Source: an archaeon (lineage in GTDB: Archaea; Nanobdellota; Nanobdellia; Woesearchaeales; GW2011-AR15). From it: 64,000 nucleotides of DNA. The DNA is taken from NCBI GenBank assembly GCA_018657065.1, contig JABHXU010000008.1, positions 1-64,000 of the forward strand, read 5' to 3'. A program made the position numbers and the translations under genes. Numbering within the stretch: position 1 is the first letter of the stretch; the number at the start of each line of letters is the position of its first letter. The notes under the pieces are model-generated. The model was given only the letters and a program-made list of their open reading frames with translations, was not told the DNA's origin and ran no database searches. Shown in pieces: positions 28,170 to 38,502 of the stretch.

Positions 28170-30200
28170 ATGGGGTGTATTATGGGAGTTTCTAAAGTTA
28201 GAAAGAGAGATGGAACTATAGTTAGATTTAAACCTTCAAAAGTTTCAACTGCTATTGAAAAATCTATGCTTGCTGTAGGTATGGATGATGATAATTTATC
28301 TAAAGATCTAGCTGAAAAAGTCATTGATTACGTTAACGAAATCCATGATGATGATTATATAATTGATATTGAAGAAATTCAAGATATTGTTGAAAAAATT
28401 TTAATTGATGACAACCAAGCTAAATTAGCAAAAGCTTATATTCTTTATAGACAAAAAAGAGCAGAAATTAGAAGATTAAAAGAACATATTCTAGGAAGAA
28501 TTGAAGATTCCAAATTAAATGTTAATGGACTTCTTATAGCCAAATCAAGATATTTATTAAAAGATGATCAAGGTAAAGTTATTGAAACTCCTAAAGAAAT
28601 GTTTAGAAGAGTAGCTAAACATATTGCAAGTGCTGAAAGCTTATATAATACACATGAAGTTGATATTGAAGAACTAGAAGAAGAATTTAACGAAATGATT
28701 TATTCTTTAGAATTTATACCTTCAGGTAGAATTCTTGCTAATTCTGGAACAAAAAATAGTATGTTGTTTAGTAGTTTTGTTATTCCTATTGAAGATAGTA
28801 TGAAAGGTATTTTTAGAGCTCTTTATTATAAAGCTTTGATCCAAAGATTAGATGGTGGAACAGGTTTTTCATTTTCAAGACTTCGACCAAAAGGAATGAA
28901 ACTTTCAACTACTTCAGGATATGCGTCAGGTCCAACTGCTTTTATAAAATTATTTGATCATGCTAGTAGTTTAAGGGTAGCCGCAGGAAACAGAAAACCT
29001 GCTAACATGGGATCATTAAATGTTGAACATCCCGATATTATTGAATTTGTTACCATGAAAGACAGAAGAGAAATTAAAAATTTTAATATCTCAGTAGAAA
29101 TGACTGACAGATTCATGGAAGCTGTCAAAAATCACACTCAATATCCTTTAGTTGATCCTAATACTAATGAAGAAATAGATAAGGTTGACGCAAATAATAT
29201 TTTTAATTTAATTGTAACAATGGCCTGGAAAAATGGAGATCCTGGTGTTTTATTTATTGATAGAATAAATAGTGATAACCCTCTTCCATCAATTAGTAAA
29301 ATAGAAACAACTGATCCTTGTGGTGATCAAATGCTCTTACCATATCAGGGAGGAAATTTAGGTGCAATTAATTTAAGTAAATTTGCAAGAAATAAAAAGA
29401 TTAAATGGAAACAACTAGAAAAAGTAACTAAACTAGCTGTAAGATTTTTAGATAATACTATTGATTTAAGCAAATTTCCAGTTAAACAAATTGATGATAT
29501 TGTTAAAGGAAGTCGAGCTATTGGCCTAGGTATTATGGGCTTTGCTGACATGCTTTATAAATTAAGGATTCCCTATAATAGTGAAAAAGCTTTAGAAACT
29601 GCTGACAAAATTATGAAATTTATTTCACAATCAGCAATGGAAGCATCTAAAGAATTAGCTAATAAAAAAGGTGTTTTTCCTTTTATTGAAAAAAGTATTT
29701 ACAAAAATAAAATTAAGCTTAGAAATTCTTCATTAATTGCAATTGCTCCAACTGGATCAAGAAGTATTTTAGCTGAAACCTCACCAGGTATTGAACCAAA
29801 TTTTGCATTAGGTTATACTAGAAAAATTTTAGGTAGTACTGAAATAGTTCAAATAAATAAAATTCTTGAAAATTTGCTCAAAGAAAAAGATATTTATTCA
29901 GAAGAAGTTGTTAGAAAAATTGTTAAAAACAGATCTTTAGATGAAATTGAAATTGAAGAAAATCTCAAAGAAGTGTTTGTAACTGCACATGATATAAATC
30001 CTGAGTGGCATATAAAAATGCAATCTATTTTTCAAAAACATATTGATAATGGAATTTCTAAAACAATTAATTTTCCTAAAAATGCTACAATGGATGATAT
30101 TAAAAAAGCATTTATCATGGCTTATGATTCTGGATGTAAAGGTATAACTGTTTATAGAGAAGGAAGCCTACAAGAAGAGGTGATTTCTTTTGGAAAATAA
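28170..30200 (+). CDS. RNR large-subunit paralog with N-terminal ATP-cone; redox Cys absent, possibly non-catalytic
   Basis: ATP-cone VRKRDGTIVRFKPSKVSTAIEKSM; SSFVIPIEDS; DPCGDQMLLPYQGGNLGAINL; no C-terminal Cys domain. Confidence 0.85.
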   Translation: MGCIMGVSKVRKRDGTIVRFKPSKVSTAIEKSMLAVGMDDDNLSKDLAEKVIDYVNEIHDDDYIIDIEEIQDIVEKILIDDNQAKLAKAYILYRQKRAEIRRLKEHILGRIEDSKLNVNGLLIAKSRYLLKDDQGKVIETPKEMFRRVAKHIASAESLYNTHEVDIEELEEEFNEMIYSLEFIPSGRILANSGTKNSMLFSSFVIPIEDSMKGIFRALYYKALIQRLDGGTGFSFSRLRPKGMKLSTTSGYASGPTAFIKLFDHASSLRVAAGNRKPANMGSLNVEHPDIIEFVTMKDRREIKNFNISVEMTDRFMEAVKNHTQYPLVDPNTNEEIDKVDANNIFNLIVTMAWKNGDPGVLFIDRINSDNPLPSISKIETTDPCGDQMLLPYQGGNLGAINLSKFARNKKIKWKQLEKVTKLAVRFLDNTIDLSKFPVKQIDDIVKGSRAIGLGIMGFADMLYKLRIPYNSEKALETADKIMKFISQSAMEASKELANKKGVFPFIEKSIYKNKIKLRNSSLIAIAPTGSRSILAETSPGIEPNFALGYTRKILGSTEIVQINKILENLLKEKDIYSEEVVRKIVKNRSLDEIEIEENLKEVFVTAHDINPEWHIKMQSIFQKHIDNGISKTINFPKNATMDDIKKAFIMAYDSGCKGITVYREGSLQEEVISFGK

Positions 30201-30852
30201 AAAAGTCAATGATATGCAAAGCTTATCAGGACATAAAAATTCAAAAGAAACTTCTCGTGAAAAACAGTATACTCTCAAAATTTATACAAAAAGGGGTGAC
30301 GGTGGAGAAACTTCTTTATGTAATGGATCTAGAACTTTTAAAGATTCATTAAGAGTTGAAGCATATGGTAGTGTTGATGAAGTTAGTTCATATATTGGTC
30401 TAGCTATTGTTAAAACTTCTCAAGCAGATCTTAAACATCATTTAATGGAAATTCAAAAAGATTTATTTTCTGTTGGAAGTAATTTAGCATTACCTGGAAT
30501 TTTGGCACAATCTCAAATAGGAAAAACATCTCCAATTGAACAAAAAATTCCTAAAATTACTGATGAAATGATTACTAAATTGGAAAATTTAATTGATAAA
30601 TATGATAAAGAACTACCTCCACTACACAAATTTATTTTATCTGGTGGAATTGAAGTTTCAACTTTACTTCATGTAGCTAGAGCAATTTGTAGAAGAGCTG
30701 AAAGACGAGTTGTTTCTTTAAAAAGAAGTGAAGAAATTAATAAAAATGTTCTAATATATATGAACAGGTTATCTGATTATTTATTTACAGCAGCAAGACT
30801 TGCCACTCATAGATCTGGAAAAGAAGATCATAAGTGGAATCCTAAAGGGTGA
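30190..30852 (+). CDS. Cob(I)alamin adenosyltransferase (PduO type)
   Basis: [49 protein letters not shown]. Confidence 0.92.
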   Translation: MENKKVNDMQSLSGHKNSKETSREKQYTLKIYTKRGDGGETSLCNGSRTFKDSLRVEAYGSVDEVSSYIGLAIVKTSQADLKHHLMEIQKDLFSVGSNLALPGILAQSQIGKTSPIEQKIPKITDEMITKLENLIDKYDKELPPLHKFILSGGIEVSTLLHVARAICRRAERRVVSLKRSEEINKNVLIYMNRLSDYLFTAARLATHRSGKEDHKWNPKG

Positions 30853-31790
30853 AAAACATGGATGAATATCTTAAATTATTAAATCATATTATGCAAAATG
30901 GGTCTGAAAAAGACGATAGAACTGGAACAGGCACAAAAAGTGTTTTTGGTTATCAAATGAGATTTGATTTAAACAAAGGTTTTCCTCTTTTAACTACTAA
31001 AAAAATGTATATTAGAAGTATTATACATGAACTATTATGGTTTTTGACAGGTAACACAAATATTAGATATCTAGCGAAAAATAAAGTTCATATCTGGGAT
31101 GAATGGCCATTTCAAGGATATTTAAATTCAAATGATTTAGAAAAAGATTTTCCAATGTATTCAGATAGCTGGAAAGAAAAAAAAAAGTGGTTTATTAACC
31201 AAATAAAGGAAAATGAAGATTTTGCTAAAAAATATGGTGATCTCGGTCCTGTTTATGGAAAACAATGGAGAGATTTTGATGGTGTTGATCAAATTTCTTG
31301 GGTTTTAAAAGAAATTAAAAAAACTAAAGAAAATAGTAATCATCCTAGTTCTAGAAGACTTCTTGTATCAGCTTGGAATGTTTCGGATATTCAAACCTTA
31401 ATTAAAGGAAAAACTTCAGCACCACCTCTTTGCCACACTATGTTTCAGTTTTATGTAAGAAACAATAAACTATCTTGTCAATTATATCAGAGAAGTGCGG
31501 ATGTATTTTTAGGAGTTCCGTTTAACATTGCTTCATATTCTCTATTAACAATGATGATTGCACAAATAACTGAATTAGAATTAGGTGACTTTGTTCATAC
31601 CTTTGGTGATGCACATTTATACAACAATCATTTAGAACAAACAAATCTACAATTAAGTAGAGAACCTAAAGAACTTCCAAAGATGATTCTAAATCCAAAT
31701 GTAACGAATTTATTTGACTTTAAATTTGAAGATTTTGAATTAAAAGATTACAACCCACACCCTAGAATTAAAGCACCTATCGCCGTTTAA
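30849..31790 (+). CDS. thyA: Thymidylate synthase
   Basis: [50 protein letters not shown]. Confidence 0.95.
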   Translation: MKNMDEYLKLLNHIMQNGSEKDDRTGTGTKSVFGYQMRFDLNKGFPLLTTKKMYIRSIIHELLWFLTGNTNIRYLAKNKVHIWDEWPFQGYLNSNDLEKDFPMYSDSWKEKKKWFINQIKENEDFAKKYGDLGPVYGKQWRDFDGVDQISWVLKEIKKTKENSNHPSSRRLLVSAWNVSDIQTLIKGKTSAPPLCHTMFQFYVRNNKLSCQLYQRSADVFLGVPFNIASYSLLTMMIAQITELELGDFVHTFGDAHLYNNHLEQTNLQLSREPKELPKMILNPNVTNLFDFKFEDFELKDYNPHPRIKAPIAV

Positions 31791-31850
31791 TAGGAGCGCG
31801 GGGAACGGCGCATAATTTAAAAAATTAAAAAATAATTAAATGAGGAAAAA

Positions 31851-32333
31851 ATGACTTTATCAATGATTTGGGCAATGGGAAAAAATAGAGAATTAGGAAA
31901 AGGATTAAAGATTCCTTGGCACATACCTAGAGACTTTAAACATTTTAAAAAAATTACTTCAAGGCATAGCATTATTATGGGACTCAAAACTTATGAATCT
32001 CTAGATAAACCTTTACCAAATAGAAGAAATATTGTTTTAGATTTCAAAATTCATGACATTAAAGATGTTGAATTTGCTACTTCAATTCCTATGGCAATTG
32101 AAATGGTCAAAGATGAAGATGAAGCTTTTGTTATTGGAGGAGCTTCAATATATAAACAATTCTTTCCTTTTGTCAATAAATTATACATCACTCATATTGA
32201 ACATGAATTTGATGCAGATATTTTTTTTCCTGAGTTTGATTTAAATAAATGGGAACTTGTTAGTGAAACCAAAGGAATAAAAGATGAAAAAAATCCTTTT
32301 GATTATTTTTTTAGAGAATATGTCAGAAAATGA
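31851..32333 (+). CDS. folA: Dihydrofolate reductase
   Basis: MIWAMGKNRELGKGLKIPWHIPRDFKHFKKIT; VIGGASIYKQFFP. Confidence 0.93.
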   Translation: MTLSMIWAMGKNRELGKGLKIPWHIPRDFKHFKKITSRHSIIMGLKTYESLDKPLPNRRNIVLDFKIHDIKDVEFATSIPMAIEMVKDEDEAFVIGGASIYKQFFPFVNKLYITHIEHEFDADIFFPEFDLNKWELVSETKGIKDEKNPFDYFFREYVRK

Positions 32334-32614
32334 ATTCAATTAAACTTGGTAAATATCAACATCCTAAATAAAAGCTCTGGCTTTTATTGGGATCCTAGAA
32401 ATCCAAAGATTTCTATGATTTTAAAGGTAATTTTTACAATGTTTTAGGTGTTGCTAGACATAGTGAAACATTAGAAGAATATGTAGTATATCAAGGATTA
32501 TATGATTCAAAAGAATTTGGGAAAAATCCAATTTTTGCTAGACCTATTAATATGTTTAATGATTTAAAAGAAATTAATGGAGAAAAAATTCATAGATTCA
32601 AATTTATTAAATAA
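32330..32614 (+). pseudogene. DUF1653 protein gene interrupted in frame by a 54-57 nt two-hairpin insert (pseudogene or recoded gene)
   Basis: MNSIKLGKYQH then insert with TAA (32369) and TAG (32396), then same frame resumes YDFKGNFYNVLGVARHSETLEEYVVYQGLYDSKEFGKNPIFARPINMFNDLKEINGEKIHRFKFIK*. Confidence 0.8.
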
Positions 32615-32615
32615 T

Positions 32616-33002
32616 TTATTTATGTTTTCTAATTACCTTAACTAAATTAATAATTAAAACAATAATCATAGCAAAAAATAAGGGAATAACAATTATGTTA
32701 AATTTCATTGCTTCTTTTATATCTCCATGAAGAAATCTATTCATTCCCCTAGTAATTCCACAAAAAGGACAATTGCATTCAAAAAATAATCCTGAACTTG
32801 GACAACTGCCTTTAAAAACAATTGGCAATAAAAAATATTTAAAAACACATCTCACAGGTAAATAGCTTAAATCTGAAACTGGAAGAATTGCAAGAATAAT
32901 AAGTATTAAGGAAATATTAAAAACAATTGCCTCAGGTGTATTAAAACTAAGACAATTAAGAAAAAAATAATAAAGTTTTTTTAAGCTTTGTCTGTCACCC
33001 AT
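32616..33002 (-). CDS. DUF2752 membrane protein
   Basis: CNCPFCGITRGMNRFLHGDIKEAMKFN. Confidence 0.8.
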   Translation of the reverse strand: MGDRQSLKKLYYFFLNCLSFNTPEAIVFNISLILIILAILPVSDLSYLPVRCVFKYFLLPIVFKGSCPSSGLFFECNCPFCGITRGMNRFLHGDIKEAMKFNIIVIPLFFAMIIVLIINLVKVIRKHK

Positions 33003-33220
33003 TCTATTCCTTCAAATTTATGTTTTTGGGCAATTAATATAATATCAACAATCCACCAAATACCACAACCTCCTCCTGTAAGAAGTTTTAATATTCCCAT
33101 ACCTACTTGACCCATAATGAATCTATCTACACCTAGTGTTCCAAATAGGACTGACATAATGATTGCTAATGTCCAATTTACTTTTTTAACTGGTGTTGCA
33201 TTTGAACTTTTTTGTGCCAT
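32981..33220 (-). CDS. TM2 domain protein
   Basis: FGTLGVDRFIMGQVGMGILKLLTGGGCGIWWIVDIILI. Confidence 0.88.
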   Translation of the reverse strand: MAQKSSNATPVKKVNWTLAIIMSVLFGTLGVDRFIMGQVGMGILKLLTGGGCGIWWIVDIILIAQKHKFEGIEWVTDKA

Positions 33221-33342
33221 TTTTTTAACCTCGTCCTCTTGAAATATATTATAATATATTTTTACTTTGTTAAATTAAGTATTTAAGTCTTTCTACACAA
33301 ATCTCAATATCTTTTTAAAATAAACCAAATTACAATTGATCC

Positions 33343-34125
33343 ATGAAACTAATTGATGTTCATTGTCATCTTGATAATTTTTTTTATAAAAATGATATAG
33401 AAAAAATTATAAAAAATTGTAAAAAAAATAATTGTATTGTTATTCCCGCAGGAATAACTCCTGATACTAATAGACAAGTTCTTGAATTAAAAGAAAAATA
33501 TCCTGAAATTATATTTCCAACATTAGGCATGTATCCACCTGATGCATTAAGTAAAGATAAGGAATCAAATTCTAATTTAGAAATTAATTATGATATTGAT
33601 GAAGAATTAAAATTTATTGAACAAAATGCTGATAAAATTGTAGGAATTGGGGAAGTTGGAATGGATGGTAAAGATGGAATTGATTTAGAAAAGCAAGAAA
33701 TCATATTTAGAAAAACAATTCAGCTTGCAATTAAATTAGAAAAACCTCTTGTCATCCACTCAAGAAAAACTGAAAGTAAAGTTATTGAAATCTTAGAAGA
33801 ATATAATTATAGAAAAATAGTTATGCATTGTTTTGGTGGAAATCATAAACTAGTTGAAAAAATTAGACAAAACCAATGGATGTTCTCAATACCAACAAAT
33901 GCTGTAAGAGACGGTCATTTTCAAAAAATAATCAAAGAAACACCAATTCATTTATTATTAACTGAAACAGATTCACCTTTTTTATCCCCATTTAAAGAGC
34001 AAAAAAATGAACCAATTAATGTTATTGAAACTATTAAAATTATATCAAAAATTAAAAGATTACCTATAGAAGATGTCGCCAATATTATTTATAGAAATGC
34101 AACAAAAACATTTACCTTCAACTAA
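33343..34125 (+). CDS. TatD family hydrolase
   Basis: LIDVHCHLD, IGEVGMDG, LTETDSPFL. Confidence 0.9.
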   Translation: MKLIDVHCHLDNFFYKNDIEKIIKNCKKNNCIVIPAGITPDTNRQVLELKEKYPEIIFPTLGMYPPDALSKDKESNSNLEINYDIDEELKFIEQNADKIVGIGEVGMDGKDGIDLEKQEIIFRKTIQLAIKLEKPLVIHSRKTESKVIEILEEYNYRKIVMHCFGGNHKLVEKIRQNQWMFSIPTNAVRDGHFQKIIKETPIHLLLTETDSPFLSPFKEQKNEPINVIETIKIISKIKRLPIEDVANIIYRNATKTFTFN

Positions 34126-34724
34126 TTCTTAAAAACTATAACTGTGTGAAATATTTTACTTTGCCTATTTAAAAAAGTAATATTAGTTTTTTTAATTAGT
34201 TTAGGTTTATGCTTAATATTTTTTAAAAATCTGTTAAGTTTAGTTAAGTCTGCTTTTCTAATTAACATAAAAACTGCGCCATCTTTAGTAATGTTATCTA
34301 AGGATTTATTTAGAACTTCTTCCCAATTATTTCTTTCAAATAAATCTGGAAATCTAATATATACCAAATCAAATTTTTTTATTCCTAGTTTTTTCTTTGC
34401 ATTCTCCCACATTAATTCTTTACTTGCGTCACCCTTAAAACCACCAAATCTATAATCATAGTTTATTGAATGCATTAAATAAATAGGTAAAATATTACAA
34501 GCACTAACAATTGAACTTTTAATATTATAATTTTTCTTATGAAATAATTTTATTAAATCATGTTCTCCATACATACCACCAATACATATCACATAATTTT
34601 TAGATCTAGGTTTATATAATTTAAATAAAAATGTTTCAAGAACATATAAATCAATTTTTTTAATTGGTAAAAATAATGAAATTTTTTTTTTATATTTCAT
34701 TAAAATCTCAAATAATTTAGGCAT
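34122..34724 (-). CDS. SAM-dependent methyltransferase-like protein
   Basis: VICIGGMYGEHDLIKLF Rossmann start; DLVYIRFPD; low similarity. Confidence 0.45.
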   Translation of the reverse strand: MPKLFEILMKYKKKISLFLPIKKIDLYVLETFLFKLYKPRSKNYVICIGGMYGEHDLIKLFHKKNYNIKSSIVSACNILPIYLMHSINYDYRFGGFKGDASKELMWENAKKKLGIKKFDLVYIRFPDLFERNNWEEVLNKSLDNITKDGAVFMLIRKADLTKLNRFLKNIKHKPKLIKKTNITFLNRQSKIFHTVIVFKN

Positions 34725-34754
34725 AAATAATAAAAAATAGAAACTAGATATTAA

Positions 34755-36134
34755 TTACTTTCTCTTTTTTGAATCAATTTCAAAAAAACCTCTATGTGGC
34801 ATAATAAAAATTTCATCTTCTTTTCCTTTGAATTTAATATTAATAAAACGTTCATCTCTTAGTTTAGGAATAAAATAAAATGAAATACATACTCTAATAA
34901 CAACAGATAATCCAAAAACTAAGTGATAACTATTAATAAAAAAATCTTTAGGAATAAATTGCATAATTAGACCTCCTAACATCGAACCTGCAAAAATAAA
35001 TACACCTAAAAAAAAATGATAATATGCATTTAAAATAATTCTAGATTTTCTATCTGTAGCATCCATAATAAATGTTGCTGTGCTTAAATCATAAGCTGCC
35101 CATATTGCTCCAGTAATAAACTGAAAAAATAAAAAATAAATTGGTTCTTTAAAGAATATCCAAAGTAATGGAAAAAAAGGAATCAAAAGTCCTGATATTG
35201 AAAGCATCCATCTACTTCCTCTTTTATCAATATGTTGTCCCCATGCTTTTAAAACAACCAAGCTTGATATAATTGATGCACTAGTGATTAGAGTAAAAGT
35301 CATCATATTCCAACCTAAATATTCAAGCATATATGGTGCAAAAAAAGGTCTAGATACTCCGAGTGCAAATTGAATTAAACTTGAGAATAAAACAAATTTG
35401 CCAAAATTAGTTTTTCTTAAATTCTTACCAAAATTGAGTAATGATTGCATTTTATTACCCATATCTAATGGCTTATCAGTATATCTTGCTCGAACAGTAG
35501 CTGCAAATGTCCTAAGAATTGCTTGAATAAAAAATATAATCGCAAACCCCATAAAAATGTTTATGTTCTCAAATAAGCTTAAAATAAAACCAAATAATAA
35601 ATTTCCAAAAAAAGCAGCACCACTTGAAATCATATTCATATTACCAAGTATCTTTCCTCTTTTGTAAATAGGCATAATGTCACCAATTAAACTATTATAA
35701 AAAGGCCTAAGAAGTGATAATGCAATTGACTGTAAAATTATTATATTTAGTAGAAGTACATAATTATTGTTCCATAAAAAGGGAATCAATAAAATTGGAA
35801 TCCAAAGCATGGCATCTAAAAGTGAAGTAAAAACAATTATTTCTTTTCTTCTTCTAACTATTTTCATTAAATCAGCAACAAATAATTGAAAAAAGCTTCC
35901 TACTAAAAGTGGAACTGAACTAATTAAAGCAATAAATGCCGGTGGTGCATTAAGTGCTAAAGCAAAAGGAATTATAAAAGTTGAATTGAATCTATTTTTA
36001 ATAGCTGTTGTAGCAGAATCAGTACCATAAAGTGAATCTGTATATAGAATTTTTTCAGTTTTATTTAGACCACTAATTTTATTCTCTATAAATGATTTTA
36101 ATTCTGATTTTTTTTTTGTTTTTCTCTTTGACAT
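34755..36134 (-). CDS. MFS transporter
   Basis: 12-TM-like pattern with loop motifs RGKILGNMN, WGQHIDKRGSRW. Confidence 0.8.
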   Translation of the reverse strand: MSKRKTKKKSELKSFIENKISGLNKTEKILYTDSLYGTDSATTAIKNRFNSTFIIPFALALNAPPAFIALISSVPLLVGSFFQLFVADLMKIVRRRKEIIVFTSLLDAMLWIPILLIPFLWNNNYVLLLNIIILQSIALSLLRPFYNSLIGDIMPIYKRGKILGNMNMISSGAAFFGNLLFGFILSLFENINIFMGFAIIFFIQAILRTFAATVRARYTDKPLDMGNKMQSLLNFGKNLRKTNFGKFVLFSSLIQFALGVSRPFFAPYMLEYLGWNMMTFTLITSASIISSLVVLKAWGQHIDKRGSRWMLSISGLLIPFFPLLWIFFKEPIYFLFFQFITGAIWAAYDLSTATFIMDATDRKSRIILNAYYHFFLGVFIFAGSMLGGLIMQFIPKDFFINSYHLVFGLSVVIRVCISFYFIPKLRDERFINIKFKGKEDEIFIMPHRGFFEIDSKKRK

Positions 36135-36313
36135 TTGCTATATTAATATAGAATTTAGTATATTAGAATACATTTTAATTTAAAAACTTTATTCTTTAAT
36201 AGTTTGTAGTTTTGTAAATAAAGTAAAAGTATTGGAATGCATTACACTACTTTTATGATAATAAGTTATAATCAAAAATTTTATATACTTATTAAAAATT
36301 AAATATTTTTATC

Positions 36314-36775
36314 ATGAAAAAAAAATCAATTGATACTCCACTTTGTGAAATTACATTAAGAAGATATGAAAAACCATATAACCTAAGTAAAAGAGAAATT
36401 GTCAGAAAACTATGTTTAAGTTTTGGTCTTTTAAATCCTGGAGATTCTAGAGATGTTATCGTGGATGTATTATATGTATTTTTACGAGCAAAAAAAACAA
36501 ATGAATTTATTAGTAGTGAAAAAGTTAGAGAACTTGTTATTGAATTTAGAACTTCAGAAAAACTTGATCTAAATGGAAGTGCTGCTTCAAATATTAGAAG
36601 ACAAATTCGTAGACTTCGAGAAGTATTATTAGTTGAAAAAATTAAAAATGATTATAGAATAACTGAATTTGGAAATTTAATAGATATTTATGAAGATAAA
36701 ATTGAGAAATTTTTAATTCCAAGCATTATAAATAGAGTTAAAGAATATTTAAAAACAATTGACGAGGGATTTTAA
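36314..36775 (+). CDS. Hypothetical protein, HTH-like
   Basis: 153 aa, helical, basic; directly upstream of RNase H. Confidence 0.55.
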   Translation: MKKKSIDTPLCEITLRRYEKPYNLSKREIVRKLCLSFGLLNPGDSRDVIVDVLYVFLRAKKTNEFISSEKVRELVIEFRTSEKLDLNGSAASNIRRQIRRLREVLLVEKIKNDYRITEFGNLIDIYEDKIEKFLIPSIINRVKEYLKTIDEGF

Positions 36776-36776
36776 A

Positions 36777-37583
36777 ATGGTAAGTATTGACAATGTTAAC
36801 GAATCAAGTTTAAAAAAAATCAAAAAATATGGATTTAGTGAACTCCCTATAAAATCTGAAAAAGAAATTGCTAGATATAAAGGAATTTCAACTCTTGTTC
36901 TATATAAAACTGGAAAGCTATTAATTCAAGGTTCAAGTAATAATATTAAAGAAACTAAAAAAATTGCTGAATATTTAGGTATTGGAAAAAAACCAAAATT
37001 TTCAGGAGTAGCTGTAGGAACTGATGAAACACTAAAAGGAGATACTTTTGGTGGACTTGTTGTTTGTGGATTTAAAGCCGATGACCAAATTAGAAATAAT
37101 TTAAAAGAACTTGGTGTAAAAGATTCTAAATCAATGTTAAATCCTGACATAGTAAAATTAGCAAAAACATTAATTGAAAAATATCCAAAAAACTATCACG
37201 TAGAAAACTTATCTCCTAAAGATTATAACAAATTAAATGTTAAAATGAATGTCACCCAAATTATGGATTTATTACATAAAAAATGCTATACTAAATTAGC
37301 CAGAACAGCCGTCCATATTGTTGATAAATATCCTGGGTGTTCTGTAGGAAATATAATGGAGACTAAAGCTGAGTCAAAATACTATGAAGTTGCAGCTGCT
37401 TCAATTATCGCTAGATATTTTGGACTTATGCAAATAAGGACACTTGAAATGAAAGCAGGATTTTTTATTCCCTTTGGCAGTTCTAATGTAGAATCTGCCT
37501 TACTTGAAATTAGAAAAAAATCTCTAGATCCAAGTAAACTCGTTAAGATGAAGTTTAGAAATGTTATTCGCTTTTTTGAATAA
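36777..37583 (+). CDS. Ribonuclease HII/HIII family (track ORF start 36759)
   Basis: VGTDETLKGDTFGGLVVCGF; LGVKDSKSML; ETKAESKYYEVAAASIIAR. Confidence 0.85.
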   Translation: MVSIDNVNESSLKKIKKYGFSELPIKSEKEIARYKGISTLVLYKTGKLLIQGSSNNIKETKKIAEYLGIGKKPKFSGVAVGTDETLKGDTFGGLVVCGFKADDQIRNNLKELGVKDSKSMLNPDIVKLAKTLIEKYPKNYHVENLSPKDYNKLNVKMNVTQIMDLLHKKCYTKLARTAVHIVDKYPGCSVGNIMETKAESKYYEVAAASIIARYFGLMQIRTLEMKAGFFIPFGSSNVESALLEIRKKSLDPSKLVKMKFRNVIRFFE

Positions 37584-37980
37584 ACACTTCTCTTATAAAA
37601 TATTCTAGACCTAATAATAAAAATATTATCCCCATAATACTTATAGACGCAGACATAATATAAATGATCAAGTGAATTTTTGCGTACTTAATTAAAACTG
37701 TAAGTCCAATAAAAACTAGTACCATGCCAATTCCTAAATAGTTAGGAAAATGATTTTGCTTTGTCTTTTCAAAAAAAGGTTTTTTATTTTCTACATGCCA
37801 AAATAAAAGCATTCCTAGTCCAATAATACTAATAATAATACTTCCAAAAAATGCTAAAACATATATTGAATTTAAATATGAAAATATGAGAATTTTCTGA
37901 TTCACCATATTAAGTGTAAAAATCAAAAATCCTAAAAACATTATAAATATTGATATAAAAAGTGAATCTTCATGTTTCAT
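37564..37980 (-). CDS. Membrane protein
   Basis: Four hydrophobic segments. Confidence 0.6.
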   Translation of the reverse strand: MKHEDSLFISIFIMFLGFLIFTLNMVNQKILIFSYLNSIYVLAFFGSIIISIIGLGMLLFWHVENKKPFFEKTKQNHFPNYLGIGMVLVFIGLTVLIKYAKIHLIIYIMSASISIMGIIFLLLGLEYFIREVFIQKSE

Positions 37981-38043
37981 AATAGAAGATGTTTACTTAA
38001 TTAAGTATAAAAATCTTATTAATTAAAAAAAATAAAGAAGATA

Positions 38044-38502
38044 TTACGAAGTATCATTTTTTGATCGATATTCTCTTACTTTACTGATCCCATCCTTAAT
38101 CAAATACGGAATATTTAGTATTGCTGAACCCATATGGCCATTACCTTCTGATAAATTATTGATTGTTGCGTTCTCCAATAACAGGTCTTCTTTTTTTTCA
38201 TAACCTGATGCAATAAAATTTGCAACACCATCAAAAATTAAAACTGCTCCTAAAGTTAGGTGATCTGTAGCTATTGCGCCTACACCTACTCCAACTTCAA
38301 CAATTGAACCAACTGTTGAATAAGTTCCATCTCTAAAACCTTTTAATCGTTCTTGAACAATATCATTTACCCAATCATATTCATTTGATAAATATTGAAC
38401 ACTTTCAATAGGTAAATTACCTAAAACTACTCCTGAAAAAACTTCTTCTGCTATTCTTCTTCTTAATGATTTTTCTTGATTTTGATTATCCATAATTATC
38501 AC
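38044..38502 (-). CDS. Hypothetical protein
   Basis: 152 aa ORF divergent from 38600. Confidence 0.6.
   Translation of the reverse strand: MIIMDNQNQEKSLRRRIAEEVFSGVVLGNLPIESVQYLSNEYDWVNDIVQERLKGFRDGTYSTVGSIVEVGVGVGAIATDHLTLGAVLIFDGVANFIASGYEKKEDLLLENATINNLSEGNGHMGSAILNIPYLIKDGISKVREYRSKNDTS

Noticed and set aside
32363-32419. Canonical bulge-helix-bulge archaeal intron in the DUF1653 gene
   Set aside because: Tested boundary options by eye; none gave the 3-nt bulge/4-bp helix/3-nt bulge pattern. Splicing remains possible but unsupported.
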